Assembly (NCBI GenBank): GCA_000406005.1
Contig: ASZN01000008.1
Coordinates: 1 to 64,000, forward strand
Length of the DNA: 64,000 nucleotides
Origin: Candidatus Poribacteria bacterium WGA-3G
GTDB taxonomy: Bacteria > Poribacteria > WGA-4E > WGA-3G
Direction of reading: 5' to 3'
How positions within the stretch are numbered: the first letter of the stretch is position 1; each line of letters opens with the position of its first letter. This document shows, piece by piece, positions 35,586-43,393 of the stretch. The notes beneath the pieces were generated by a model. The model did no database searches. It was given only the letters and a program-made list of their open reading frames with translations, and was not told where the DNA came from. A program made the translations under genes and the position numbers.

Positions 35586-35947
35586 TATGTTCCTACAAAT
35601 GGAAAGCGTACTGCCAACCGAGGATGAGTTTCCATGAAGGTCAGTTTGTCATGCGGGGCGAACATGACACCGAACCCATGCATCTGCATTTGCATGGCGG
35701 TAGGTGCCATCATAAAGTCTTTTAGCACATCGACAGTTTCAACGGTGGAGGTGCCAGATTGCAGTCCTTGCATGCCCATCGCCATGAAGCGATAGGAAAA
35801 CATAACTTCACCGGTCTTATGTCCATGGTCACCCATTACGCCGATAGGGGCGTGGCTATCCGGACGGGACTTTGGCGTATCTGCGGATGTCCAAGCAAGT
35901 GCGTAAAAAAACAGATAACAGGTTAAAAGTAAATAAGAACTTTTCAA
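35585..35947 (-). CDS. Short exported protein resembling the start of an outer-membrane 'transporter' barrel
   Basis: About 120 residues. The TTG start at 35947 follows AAGGAG by a normal spacing and gives a signal peptide (MKSSYLLLTCYLFFYALAW). The rest reads APIGVMGDHGHKTGEVMFSY, then RFMAMGMQGLQ and MQMHGFGVMFAPHDKLTFM, the N-terminal part of a Met- and His-rich barrel family that is normally about 300 residues. Here it stops after one such unit, coupled to the next gene by TAATG. It may be a natural short form or a decayed gene. Met/His richness suggests copper, by family knowledge only. Confidence 0.6.
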   Translation of the reverse strand: MKSSYLLLTCYLFFYALAWTSADTPKSRPDSHAPIGVMGDHGHKTGEVMFSYRFMAMGMQGLQSGTSTVETVDVLKDFMMAPTAMQMQMHGFGVMFAPHDKLTFMETHPRLAVRFPFVGT

Positions 35948-35957
35948 GAACGTCTCC

Positions 35958-37226
35958 TTAATTATCGGTGTGGAGTGCATCAATAGGTGAAAGCCGCGCC
36001 GCTCGTATTGCAGGATAGACTCCAAAAGCAATCCCCATAAAAACAGAAAAGAGAACAGAAATCAGCACCCAATGTCCAGAGAGGACAACGGGCCACTCTT
36101 TCACAATGGGCAGGATACGCACGGCAATGCGTGCCATACCGCGTGCCGCAACCCAACCGCCTGCGATCCCAAGAAGGGTGCCACAGAGACAGAGACAGAT
36201 GGATTCGGTTAGGAATTGGTAAAAAATATCCATACGTCTGGCACCGACGGCTTTACGTAACCCAATCTCGCGCGTTTTCTCGCCGACAGAGACGAGGCAG
36301 ATATTCATAATACCGATGCCGCCAACAAATAGTGAAAATCCAGCGATGCTACCCAACGCAATCTTTATCACATTTTCAAGGTGTTCCAATCGCTTGACAG
36401 TGCTTTTGGGCATCCAATAAAATACAAAGTTATCTATACCCCTATGTCTTTTACGAAGCACCTTCTGTGCGGATTTAATAACATCATAAACATCTGCACC
36501 TTTTTGAAAAAATATATTAAGCCTTTCAACATAACGAACACCTGTAATACGTTGTTGGTAGGTTGTTATTGGAACGCATATCATGTCATCTAAACTCCCC
36601 CAGGAAACACCGAGATTTCGCCCTTTCGGTACCATGGTACCGACCACGCGCGTTCTAACGGGCGTTTGCCGCCAACCATGCCGAAGTTTTACCTCTTGAC
36701 TGATGGGGGCTGAATTTCCGAACAATTCTGCCGCAACGTTGGCACCTAAGACGCAAACCTGTGTGGCGTTGTCGATATCGTTCTCGGAGAGAAATCTACC
36801 TTCTTGCAGATCGTACCGCATGAGTGGGGCATAGTCTGCTGTTACCCCTACCAGATCAGCACCTCTGAATTCTCTACCTTGGCCGTTGGTGACAAACAAT
36901 CGAGATCTCCGATTCCAAGGGAGGACCCCTATGACCTCCGGGCATTCGGCTTCAATTGCATAAGCGTCGCCCAAAGTATACCGCTCCGTTGTTGGATATC
37001 GCCGGCCGCGTCTCCTAACGAAAGTGCGTGTCCAAAATTGCACTTGGTTGGCTCCGCCGAGTTTTTCGATGTCCGCGGCAATGATCTCTTTCGCCCCATC
37101 GCCGATAGCCATCATGCAAAGGACGCTGGCAATCCCGATGAAGATGCCGAGGATGGATAACCCTGCACGCATTCTATTTTGCGCAAGATGCGCTATCCCT
37201 GAGACTATCGCATCACGGATGTTCAT
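35958..37226 (-). CDS. MacB-like ABC transporter permease
   Basis: A 422-residue MacB/FtsX-family permease: N-terminal membrane segment (NRMRAGLSILGIFIGIASVL), a periplasmic MacB-type domain (about 45-280), then three membrane helices beginning near VFVGGIGIMNICLVSVGEKTREIGLRKAVGA. It starts two bases after the stop of the upstream WD40 gene, so it is translationally linked to it. The ATP-binding partner usually encoded beside it is absent from this operon and must be supplied elsewhere. Confidence 0.88.
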   Translation of the reverse strand: MNIRDAIVSGIAHLAQNRMRAGLSILGIFIGIASVLCMMAIGDGAKEIIAADIEKLGGANQVQFWTRTFVRRRGRRYPTTERYTLGDAYAIEAECPEVIGVLPWNRRSRLFVTNGQGREFRGADLVGVTADYAPLMRYDLQEGRFLSENDIDNATQVCVLGANVAAELFGNSAPISQEVKLRHGWRQTPVRTRVVGTMVPKGRNLGVSWGSLDDMICVPITTYQQRITGVRYVERLNIFFQKGADVYDVIKSAQKVLRKRHRGIDNFVFYWMPKSTVKRLEHLENVIKIALGSIAGFSLFVGGIGIMNICLVSVGEKTREIGLRKAVGARRMDIFYQFLTESICLCLCGTLLGIAGGWVAARGMARIAVRILPIVKEWPVVLSGHWVLISVLFSVFMGIAFGVYPAIRAARLSPIDALHTDN

Positions 37227-37228
37227 TT

Positions 37229-39223
37229 TTATAAGTAAGGCTTCATATCCCAGAGGAGGAGAGTGCCATCATAGCTGCCGCTCACCAAAAGCGTGCCATC
37301 CGGTGAAAACGCGAGATCCTGAACGTCCGTAGAATGTCCCCAAAAGGTAGCAATATTCTCACCGGTGGCAACTTCCCATAAACGGATAGACATCTGATCC
37401 GTATCTATCCAAGACGCGCCGGAAACGAGATACCGTCCACAAGGTGAAAATGTTAACGCCCCCACCCGTTGACATCCGTGTGGTGGACAGAACACTTTGA
37501 GGACTTCGTACGTTGTCGCATCCCATAAGCGAATTTCGCCAAGGAGCCCGCCGGCGATGACAGTCCTACAGGGGGAAAAAATAATTGGACCTACCACCCG
37601 TTTAGGGGGACGTTCGACAGTTTTCTCTAACCGACGGAGATAAGCTTGAACGCTACGGGCATCGCCTCTATACTTTGCGGGCTCTATCTCTTTTGCTAAG
37701 CATAACTTTACTAACAACTGACCGTTTTCAACATCCCGGAGTTCTGCTTGTTTTCCGTTGAAGTCCGCAACCGCTATCTGTTTTCCTTCCGGAGAGACAG
37801 ATAGAGAATCTATGCGATTTATTCCGACAGGTAAAGCAGTCCGTTTTTTTTCGCCATCCCATACATACAGATGTCCATTCGCATTTGCACAGACCAGCCC
37901 GTCGCCGCTGGGTAAAAATGCGACGTGCCATAGCCCGGCTGCTCTCTTATCTTCTTTATGAGATTCTTTGAACTCAGCGAGGGGCGCGTCGACGTTCTCA
38001 ATGTCCCATATTCTGATTGCCGCATCGTTTGAGCCAGAAGCAAGGTATTTTCCACAAGGCGAAAAATCAAGAGAGTCCCGGCGGATAGACGCTTTGCTTG
38101 CACCGAACGCTTTGAGTCGTTTTAACCGATCAACATCCCAGAGGTGGATGTTACCGTTCCAATGCCCGGCAGCCAAAATCTTTCCATTTGGTGAAAATGT
38201 CACAGCCCCACACACCCAGGTATATTCACGAATAGAGAGACTCTGTTTTCGGGGTAAAGTTTCCTTAATATCCCATATCTGAATCTCATCCTTCCCTCCT
38301 AGTGCCAGTTGTAAAGTCTGAGGTGAAAAGCATAGAGGATAGGTACACCGTTCACTTCTTAAACTCCGCAACTTGTCCCCACGTTTCGGATCCCAGAGGG
38401 TAACCGTGCTCTCATGATTCCCGGCGGCAATGAAGGTGCCATCGGTTAAATACGCGAGTTTCGGAACACCCTTCGCGTACGTCGGCAGCTCTGAGAAGCC
38501 AACAGGGGATGCCCTTTCCGCAATTTTGTGAACATCCCATTCATGCAAGATGCCGTTTATGTCCGCAGAAGTTAGGAACTGACCACATGGAGAAAAGATA
38601 AGTTCGGCAACAAGAGCGACATGTCCCTTCAGACAAGCGATACGTTCTTTCGCCTCAAGATCCCATATAGAAATCGTATGCTCAGGGGTTGCCCCTGCGA
38701 GTAATTTCCCATCGGGCGAAAAGGAGAGCGGAATGAAACCGGGACGAAACCGCGGTTTCAGGGATTCATCAACGGTGAATTCTGCGACCTGTTCTCCGGT
38801 TTTGTGATGCCAGACGTAAACGGCATCGTATCGCCCGCCAGAAGAGGCTAAGCGTTGCCCATCTGGAGAGAAGACGAGTCGGTTGACACGATTACATCTC
38901 CCAACTCGCTCCATTTTGGAAACGTACCGCTGGGTGTGTCTGTCCCACACTTTGACATCGCCATCTTGATTGCCGATCGCGATCAGAGCATCATTCGGGG
39001 AAAATGCGACTTGAGTAATAAAACCGCGTTCTGTAGCCAACACATCAAAAGGGATCAGTGTGGCGGCATCGTACAGCCAGACACCTAAACGACTCCAGGT
39101 GGCGACTGTGCTCTCATCCAAAAAGGTTATGCCTGAAAAGATCCCTTGCCCCAGTCGGGCAATCGCGCCCTCGGGGAGTGCCCAAAGGGACACATCTGCA
39201 GAGCGTTTTTGATTCTCCATCAT
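37229..39223 (-). CDS. WD40-repeat protein heading a five-gene operon
   Basis: About 664 residues of WD40 repeats without a signal peptide, e.g. VAFSPNDALIAIGNQDGDVKVWDRH and LIFSPCGQFLTSADING. The start at 39223 follows AAGGTGG. It begins WALPEGAIARLGQG and ends EVATGENIATFWGHSTDVQDLAFSPDG, like the protein at 24567-26558. It is followed without gaps by MacB-like permease, short barrel-like protein, STT3-like and flippase-like genes, so a cytoplasmic scaffold or sensor for that membrane system is a reasonable inference. Confidence 0.85.
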   Translation of the reverse strand: MMENQKRSADVSLWALPEGAIARLGQGIFSGITFLDESTVATWSRLGVWLYDAATLIPFDVLATERGFITQVAFSPNDALIAIGNQDGDVKVWDRHTQRYVSKMERVGRCNRVNRLVFSPDGQRLASSGGRYDAVYVWHHKTGEQVAEFTVDESLKPRFRPGFIPLSFSPDGKLLAGATPEHTISIWDLEAKERIACLKGHVALVAELIFSPCGQFLTSADINGILHEWDVHKIAERASPVGFSELPTYAKGVPKLAYLTDGTFIAAGNHESTVTLWDPKRGDKLRSLRSERCTYPLCFSPQTLQLALGGKDEIQIWDIKETLPRKQSLSIREYTWVCGAVTFSPNGKILAAGHWNGNIHLWDVDRLKRLKAFGASKASIRRDSLDFSPCGKYLASGSNDAAIRIWDIENVDAPLAEFKESHKEDKRAAGLWHVAFLPSGDGLVCANANGHLYVWDGEKKRTALPVGINRIDSLSVSPEGKQIAVADFNGKQAELRDVENGQLLVKLCLAKEIEPAKYRGDARSVQAYLRRLEKTVERPPKRVVGPIIFSPCRTVIAGGLLGEIRLWDATTYEVLKVFCPPHGCQRVGALTFSPCGRYLVSGASWIDTDQMSIRLWEVATGENIATFWGHSTDVQDLAFSPDGTLLVSGSYDGTLLLWDMKPYL

Positions 39224-39369
39224 ATCAACCACCTTTTTTCGCGGAGATAACAAGAGTGGACTGTCCATCTAAAACTTATGATCTATTCGTGGTGTTCTGT
39301 CCAATTTCAAATTGATGGAACGTTCATAGTCGTGCGATTCATCGCACGACTACAAACCTATCTACTTAT

Positions 39370-39753
39370 TCAAAATCCGCAATCGTTGTTGCATAATTCT
39401 GTCTGATCCGTAGATGCTGCACACACTTCCTGACATGAATCTGGTACATTACCACTTATAGGGTCGGGGTCGGGGTCGGTCGGACACTCACAACTTCCAC
39501 CACAACTAATAAAGGAACTTAGACAATCGTCACAACCTGCGATATTGCAGCCACAGATGCCACACTCCTCCTCGTCACAACATTCACTGCTTGAGAAAAG
39601 AGCAGCGTCTGTTCCACCGCCACAGCAGCTGGAAGCCTCAGTTTCTACGACAAACCCATCAAACGCGCCAGCAAATACGACTCCGCCAGCAAAAAGCAGA
39701 ACAATTATCAGGCGACCTATGACATTAGGCGTTGAGAGAAAATTTCTAATCAT
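39370..39753 (-). CDS. Secreted 16-cysteine protein under a sigma-54 promoter
   Basis: 127 residues, not recognised. One hydrophobic N-terminal segment (about 12-30: IGRLIIVLLFAGGVVFAGA) acts as signal peptide or anchor. The mature part is small, acidic and has 16 cysteines, in clusters such as SSCCGGG, SECCDEEECGICGC, GCDDC, CGGSCEC and ELCNNDCGF. The spacing does not match a family I know. GGAGAG precedes the ATG. A perfect -24/-12 promoter lies about 210 bases upstream with three palindromes and the activator gene beyond it. A disulfide-rich secreted or metal-binding peptide is likely. Confidence 0.75.
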   Translation of the reverse strand: MIRNFLSTPNVIGRLIIVLLFAGGVVFAGAFDGFVVETEASSCCGGGTDAALFSSSECCDEEECGICGCNIAGCDDCLSSFISCGGSCECPTDPDPDPISGNVPDSCQEVCAASTDQTELCNNDCGF

Positions 39754-39962
39754 TCTAAAACTCTCCTTTATGTAAAAGAGACATGAATCAGTATAGCACG
39801 TCTCTCCAAATTATACACAAACAATTCAAAAAAAACGTATCGCAAGAAACCACGCTTGTTGCAGCAGTCTGCGATGCAATGCCAAAATCCCACGATACCT
39901 TGTGTAAGACACAACTAACATCCAAGGATTTGGCTTACACTTCATTACTTAAGCAAGAATCA

Positions 39963-39979
39963 GCAAGAATCGTGCCAAT
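39963..39979 (-). promoter_or_regulatory. Sigma-54 promoter (-24/-12), module B
   Basis: On the minus strand TGGCAC-GATTC-TTGC, a perfect consensus match. It points at the cysteine-rich gene (start 39753) with a leader of about 200 bases. Confidence 0.88.
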
Positions 39980-40088
39980 AGGTGAAATCGTGATATCTAT
40001 CCCTGTTATAACTTTGTCCGTCAAGCCAGCATGCGGGATACGGGCGGTACGCGGTATGATCGGGTTGCTTAAAGTTGTTTTTCGCCGA

Positions 40089-40197
40089 GTGTTTCAAAAT
40101 GAAACACGTTTGGGAGCGATATCCATGGCGGAGCCTTTGATAAAGCGGGTTCCAGCGTGTTGTGTTTCAAAATGAAACAGTGTTTCATTTTGAAACA
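40089..40197. promoter_or_regulatory. Three activator-type palindromes, module B (GTTTCA arms)
   Basis: GTTTCAAAATGAAAC (40091-40105, extended to 19 bases at 40089-40107), the same word at 40164-40178, and GTTTCATTTTGAAAC (40182-40196). Centres are 73 and 18 bases apart and the first is 127 bases from the centre of the promoter, exactly as in module A. They lie directly after the activator gene. Confidence 0.85.
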
Positions 40198-40203
40198 ACA
40201 TTT

Positions 40204-41184
40204 TTACAGTAGCAGGTTATATTTCTTCATTTTCCGATAAAGTGTGGCTCTACTGATACCCAACTGCTGTGCGGCATCAGACATATTACCGCCTGTCACT
40301 TTGAGGGCATGGACGATGGCTCTCCGTTCAACTTCGTCGAGTGGAAGAATAGTAGTGGTATCCATCGGGGCACTTGTGGTGGATTGCGAACCCTCTTGCG
40401 TCTGATGTAAAAGGAGGCTTTGGGGTTGCAGCTGGTCTGTTGTCTCAGACAAAACGGCACTCTCAATGGCGTTTTCCAGTTCGCGCACGTTCCCGGGAAA
40501 GTCCTGCTGCATTAACATTTGTAAGGCATCATTAGAAATGTCGCGAATGGGTTTTTCGGCGGCTGCGGCAAATTTTTTTACGAAGTGATCTGCCAAGATA
40601 GCGATATCTTCGCGCCGTTCTCTGAGTGGTGGAACCGTGATCGGGAATGCCGCGAGGCGATAGTACAAATCCTCACGGAAATATCCCTCTCTGATAGCAT
40701 TTTCTAAATCCTGATTCGTAGCAGCCAGGATCCGGATATCAATTGAGATAGTGCTTGTGCCGCCGATCCTCTGAAGTTCTCGTTGTTGTAGGGCACGCAG
40801 CAACTTCGCTTGCAAAGTGAGTGGCATATTCCCAATTTCATCAAGAAAAAGTGTACCGGTGTTCGCTTGTTCAAAGTATCCGGTCCGACGCTCGTTTGCC
40901 CCTGTGAAAGCCCCGCGTTCATTGCCAAACAACTCACTTTCAAACAATTCGGCTGGTATTGCAGCACAATTGATGGCAAGGAAAGGTCCTGCTTTTCGCT
41001 GGCTGTTATCGTGTATTGATTTTGCGACCAATTCTTTGCCGGTCCCGGTTTCGCCTTGAATCAGGACGGTAATATCCGCTGCTGCCACCGTTCGAATCTG
41101 GGTGAATAGGTGCTGCATTTTTTCGGTTTTGCCGATGATTTCGCCAAAGGAGTGGTTTATTTTCAGTTCGTTCTGTAATGCCAT
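40204..41184 (-). CDS. PspF-like sigma-54 transcription activator without regulatory domain
   Basis: 326 residues. The AAA+ domain has Walker A GETGTGKE (44-51), the sigma-54 contact loop GAFTGA (91-96), Walker B TLFLDE (111-116) and the sensor region FREDLYYRLAAFPI. The Fis-type HTH at the C-terminus ends QQLGISRATLYRKMKKY. There is no N-terminal receiver, GAF or PAS domain, so like PspF its activity must be controlled by a partner or by its level. GGGGG precedes the ATG. Immediately downstream lie three palindromes and a sigma-54 promoter for the cysteine-rich gene, its probable target. Confidence 0.92.
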   Translation of the reverse strand: MALQNELKINHSFGEIIGKTEKMQHLFTQIRTVAAADITVLIQGETGTGKELVAKSIHDNSQRKAGPFLAINCAAIPAELFESELFGNERGAFTGANERRTGYFEQANTGTLFLDEIGNMPLTLQAKLLRALQQRELQRIGGTSTISIDIRILAATNQDLENAIREGYFREDLYYRLAAFPITVPPLRERREDIAILADHFVKKFAAAAEKPIRDISNDALQMLMQQDFPGNVRELENAIESAVLSETTDQLQPQSLLLHQTQEGSQSTTSAPMDTTTILPLDEVERRAIVHALKVTGGNMSDAAQQLGISRATLYRKMKKYNLLL

Positions 41185-41205
41185 AATACCCCCTTTTATA
41201 AAAAT

Positions 41206-41325
41206 AGGACTTACGCATTTTTGACCGTAGCACGCGCTGTGAGATAAGGATCGTCTAAAAAACAGAGGCGTTGTGTGGCACAGGCTAACAGCCTATGCTA
41301 CAAAAGAGAACGCTGCGTAAGTCCT
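41206..41325. repeat. MITE-like element, AGGACTTACGCA family, copy c
   Basis: 120 bases from AGGACTTACGCA to TGCGTAAGTCCT, containing CACAGGCTAACAGCCTATGC. It lies 22 bases upstream of the activator start, so it may supply or separate its promoter. The copy at 48857-48975 is closely similar. Confidence 0.8.
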
Positions 41326-41420
41326 GAAAAATTAACGTGAGTTTGATGTAAACGGATCTCGTTCTGTAAAGCCGCAATGGAAAAGTCTCCTATGAAATTT
41401 CAAAGCGGCTTCTTCCTTCC

Positions 41421-41923
41421 TTATTCGCAGGGTGTTCCACTTGCTCGTAGTAACTGATTCATCTGAAATTTATGCCCATCCACCAAAATCGTCGGAGACG
41501 CTTTAATCCCTAAATCCGCGGCACGCGCAATATTTTCACGGAAAAGCTGCGCTGCTTCCGAAGTATCAAACAAGGCTTGAATCTTTGCCACGTCGATACC
41601 GAGTTTTTCCGCGCACGCCTCCCAACTCTTGTCTAATTTTTTCCCGCGGCACAGGATATAGTCGAGATACCGGTCTGGATATTCCTGTGCGATCAGGAGC
41701 TGCCGGATATCCTCTGCAACTTCGGGGTAGCCGTGGAGGCTTATAAACGGCGTTTTTCGAGTTTTGAAAGCACGGTTTCCAAACGATCCCCGATAATCGG
41801 ACGCGCCTGCTGTTTTACTGCTTGTATCTGTTTAATCCTTTGAGATTCTGCCCATTGTGAATAAAGTGGGGGCAGCGTCACCCCCACCGTCAAAACTATT
41901 AGAACTAAAATTGCACGTTTCAT
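41421..41923 (-). pseudogene. Frameshifted DsbA-like thioredoxin-fold gene
   Basis: The N-terminal frame (ATG 41923, MKRAILVLIVLTVGVTLPPL) has a signal peptide and ends at 41741. The adjacent frame then continues TPFISLHGYPEVAEDIRQLL and LGIKASPTILVDGHKF to TPCE at 41421. LGIKASPTILVDG is the cis-Pro end typical of DsbA/thioredoxin-like proteins. Joining the two needs one extra A in the run near 41755. No CxxC motif is visible. It may be a sequencing error or a true mutation. Confidence 0.7.
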
Positions 41924-42013
41924 AAAAAATAAAATCAAAACCTCTTGATTCGTAATCCTTTCGTGTAATAGTTGTCAGTTTCCAGTTGTCAGTTTCCAGT
42001 CGCCAGTTGTCAG

Positions 42014-42898
42014 TTAAAGAGATGAACCAGATTGCCCTCTTAACTGGCAACCCGTAACTGGAAACTGGAAACTATTCCCTCTGATAACTGACGACTGAAT
42101 TAAAATAGCTGCATGAGTTTCAGGTAAAACGGTCCTTGGCATAGAATCGTGAGGATTGTGCCGAAAGAGATCACCGGTGCGAAGCGGACAGAGGGTTGAA
42201 TCCTTAGACGGTGCCGACTGAACCGAGAACCACACACATGCAAAGCCGACAACCACATAATACACCGGTGTTTTCGGAACCGACGACAATAATCGCTGCA
42301 CCAAAGCAAACGCCGCCAAGGCCAAAAATAGACTCACAAATCGGTCAAGTTGCCATCCGAGCAGCTTCAACAGGGATGTCAGCGCGGTTGCGATACCGAT
42401 GAAGAAAAGCAGATTAAAGAGTTTCTCAAGAAGTGCTGCCATCTGAAAGTTTGACACCACAAACCCGCGGAGAAGTGCCAACTTGTTCAGCATCAATACA
42501 AATTTGAAAAGCAGATACGCCAGTAGGCCTACCGAATATGGAATGACGATATTCAGTGCAAGAATTAACGGCGGAAAACTCAGGCTACCGCTCAAATGCT
42601 GAAAAAGTGATAATGGGAAAATCAGACACACCCCCCAAAAGAGTTTAGAATCTCCCGGGGAGAAGATACCGAACCAATAGAACGCGAAGGCGATGAGTCC
42701 GCTCCCGACGAAAAGCCCTAAGATATTGAGCGGCGTTGTTGTGCCAAGATACCATGACATTAATTGGCTCAGCATCCCGGCATAAAGGAGCCCTAACGAA
42801 CAAACGTTGCGGATCTTCTGTGTCTTCAGGTCGGTGTAACTTGCATACCCACAAAAGACAAGGGCTAAAAATAGAAGAAAAGTCTCGTAGTATGACAT
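42014..42898 (-). CDS. Prepilin peptidase-like (A24) membrane protein with frameshifted end
   Basis: The open frame is 294 residues with about seven membrane segments. Two aspartates match the aspartic-protease sites of type IV prepilin peptidases: YASYTDLKTQKIRN (about residue 22) and GIFSPGDSKLFWG (about 82). No N-terminal methylase zinc domain is seen, as in the short CpaA-type enzymes. The frame loses its hydrophobic character after FACVWFSV; the neighbouring frame continues SVRFAPVISFGTILTIL to a stop at 42100, a more credible end. One base is therefore gained or lost near 42205. Confidence 0.7.
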   Translation of the reverse strand: MSYYETFLLFLALVFCGYASYTDLKTQKIRNVCSLGLLYAGMLSQLMSWYLGTTTPLNILGLFVGSGLIAFAFYWFGIFSPGDSKLFWGVCLIFPLSLFQHLSGSLSFPPLILALNIVIPYSVGLLAYLLFKFVLMLNKLALLRGFVVSNFQMAALLEKLFNLLFFIGIATALTSLLKLLGWQLDRFVSLFLALAAFALVQRLLSSVPKTPVYYVVVGFACVWFSVQSAPSKDSTLCPLRTGDLFRHNPHDSMPRTVLPETHAAILIQSSVIRGNSFQFPVTGCQLRGQSGSSL

Positions 42899-43017
42899 CG
42901 GTATATTCTCAATTGCTTAGGAGCAGTGTATCATCTCCATAAGTAGGCGAGGTTTTTTAATCTCGCGAGCAAGTAATTTAGGGGATTACTTCCATAGACT
43001 AAAGTTGATGGAGGGCG

Positions 43018-43208
43018 ATCCTGCTGTGAGGGAACAGGATCGCCGGAAACTACGCGTCAATAATTTGAATCAATTCTTGTATCACCAAGGTTACGATCCA
43101 ACGCATTTTTTTATCAATGTCCCAGTGCAGGTGCCGTGTTCTACTGTCCCATCACACACAGGTCTACAAGACTCTCCCGGATCGCAGTCAGAATCAAAAT
43201 AGCACTCA
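43018..43208 (-). pseudogene. C-terminal remnant of a cysteine-rich peptide gene
   Basis: On the minus strand, in the frame read from about 43220, THECYFDSDCDPGESCRPVC is followed by DGTVEHGTCTGTLIKKCVGS and a stop near 43090: six cysteines in about 38 residues. The C-x5-C-x5-C-x3-C spacing resembles small disulfide-rich domains. A stop lies directly upstream, inside the 34-base tandem repeat, so the start is gone. It lies downstream of the glycosyltransferase gene. The rest of the 42899-43393 gap is repeat or shows nothing. Confidence 0.4.
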
Positions 43209-43221
43209 TGAGTGCCGGCAT

Positions 43222-43345
43222 AAACGGTTTCCTATGCTACAGAAGATACACAGGCTAACGGTTTCCTATGCTACAGAAGATACACAGGCTAACGGTTTCC
43301 TATGCTACAGAAGATACACAGGCTAACGGTTTCCTATGCTACAAA
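43222..43345. repeat. 34-base tandem repeat, about 3.6 copies
   Basis: ACGGTTTCCTATGCTAC recurs at 43224, 43258, 43292 and 43326, an exact 34-base period. The unit carries the CACAGGCTAAC and CCTATGCTAC words found inside the MITE-like elements. There are no unique spacers, so this is not CRISPR. Confidence 0.85.
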
Positions 43346-43349
43346 AAAC

Positions 43350-43364
43350 TGTCCAAACTTTAGT
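43350..43364. repeat. Solo IS4-type terminal repeat
   Basis: TGTCCAAACTTTAGT, one base different from the right end of the IS at 1-1557 (TGTCCAAACTATAGT). There is no transposase beside it. A reverse-oriented partner is at 45505-45519. Confidence 0.6.
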
Positions 43365-43393
43365 TTAGTTAACTGAAAACTGAAACTCATTGA

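Noticed and set aside
43222..43345. CRISPR array
   Set aside because: Copies are directly adjacent with an exact 34-base period and there are no unique spacers or cas genes.
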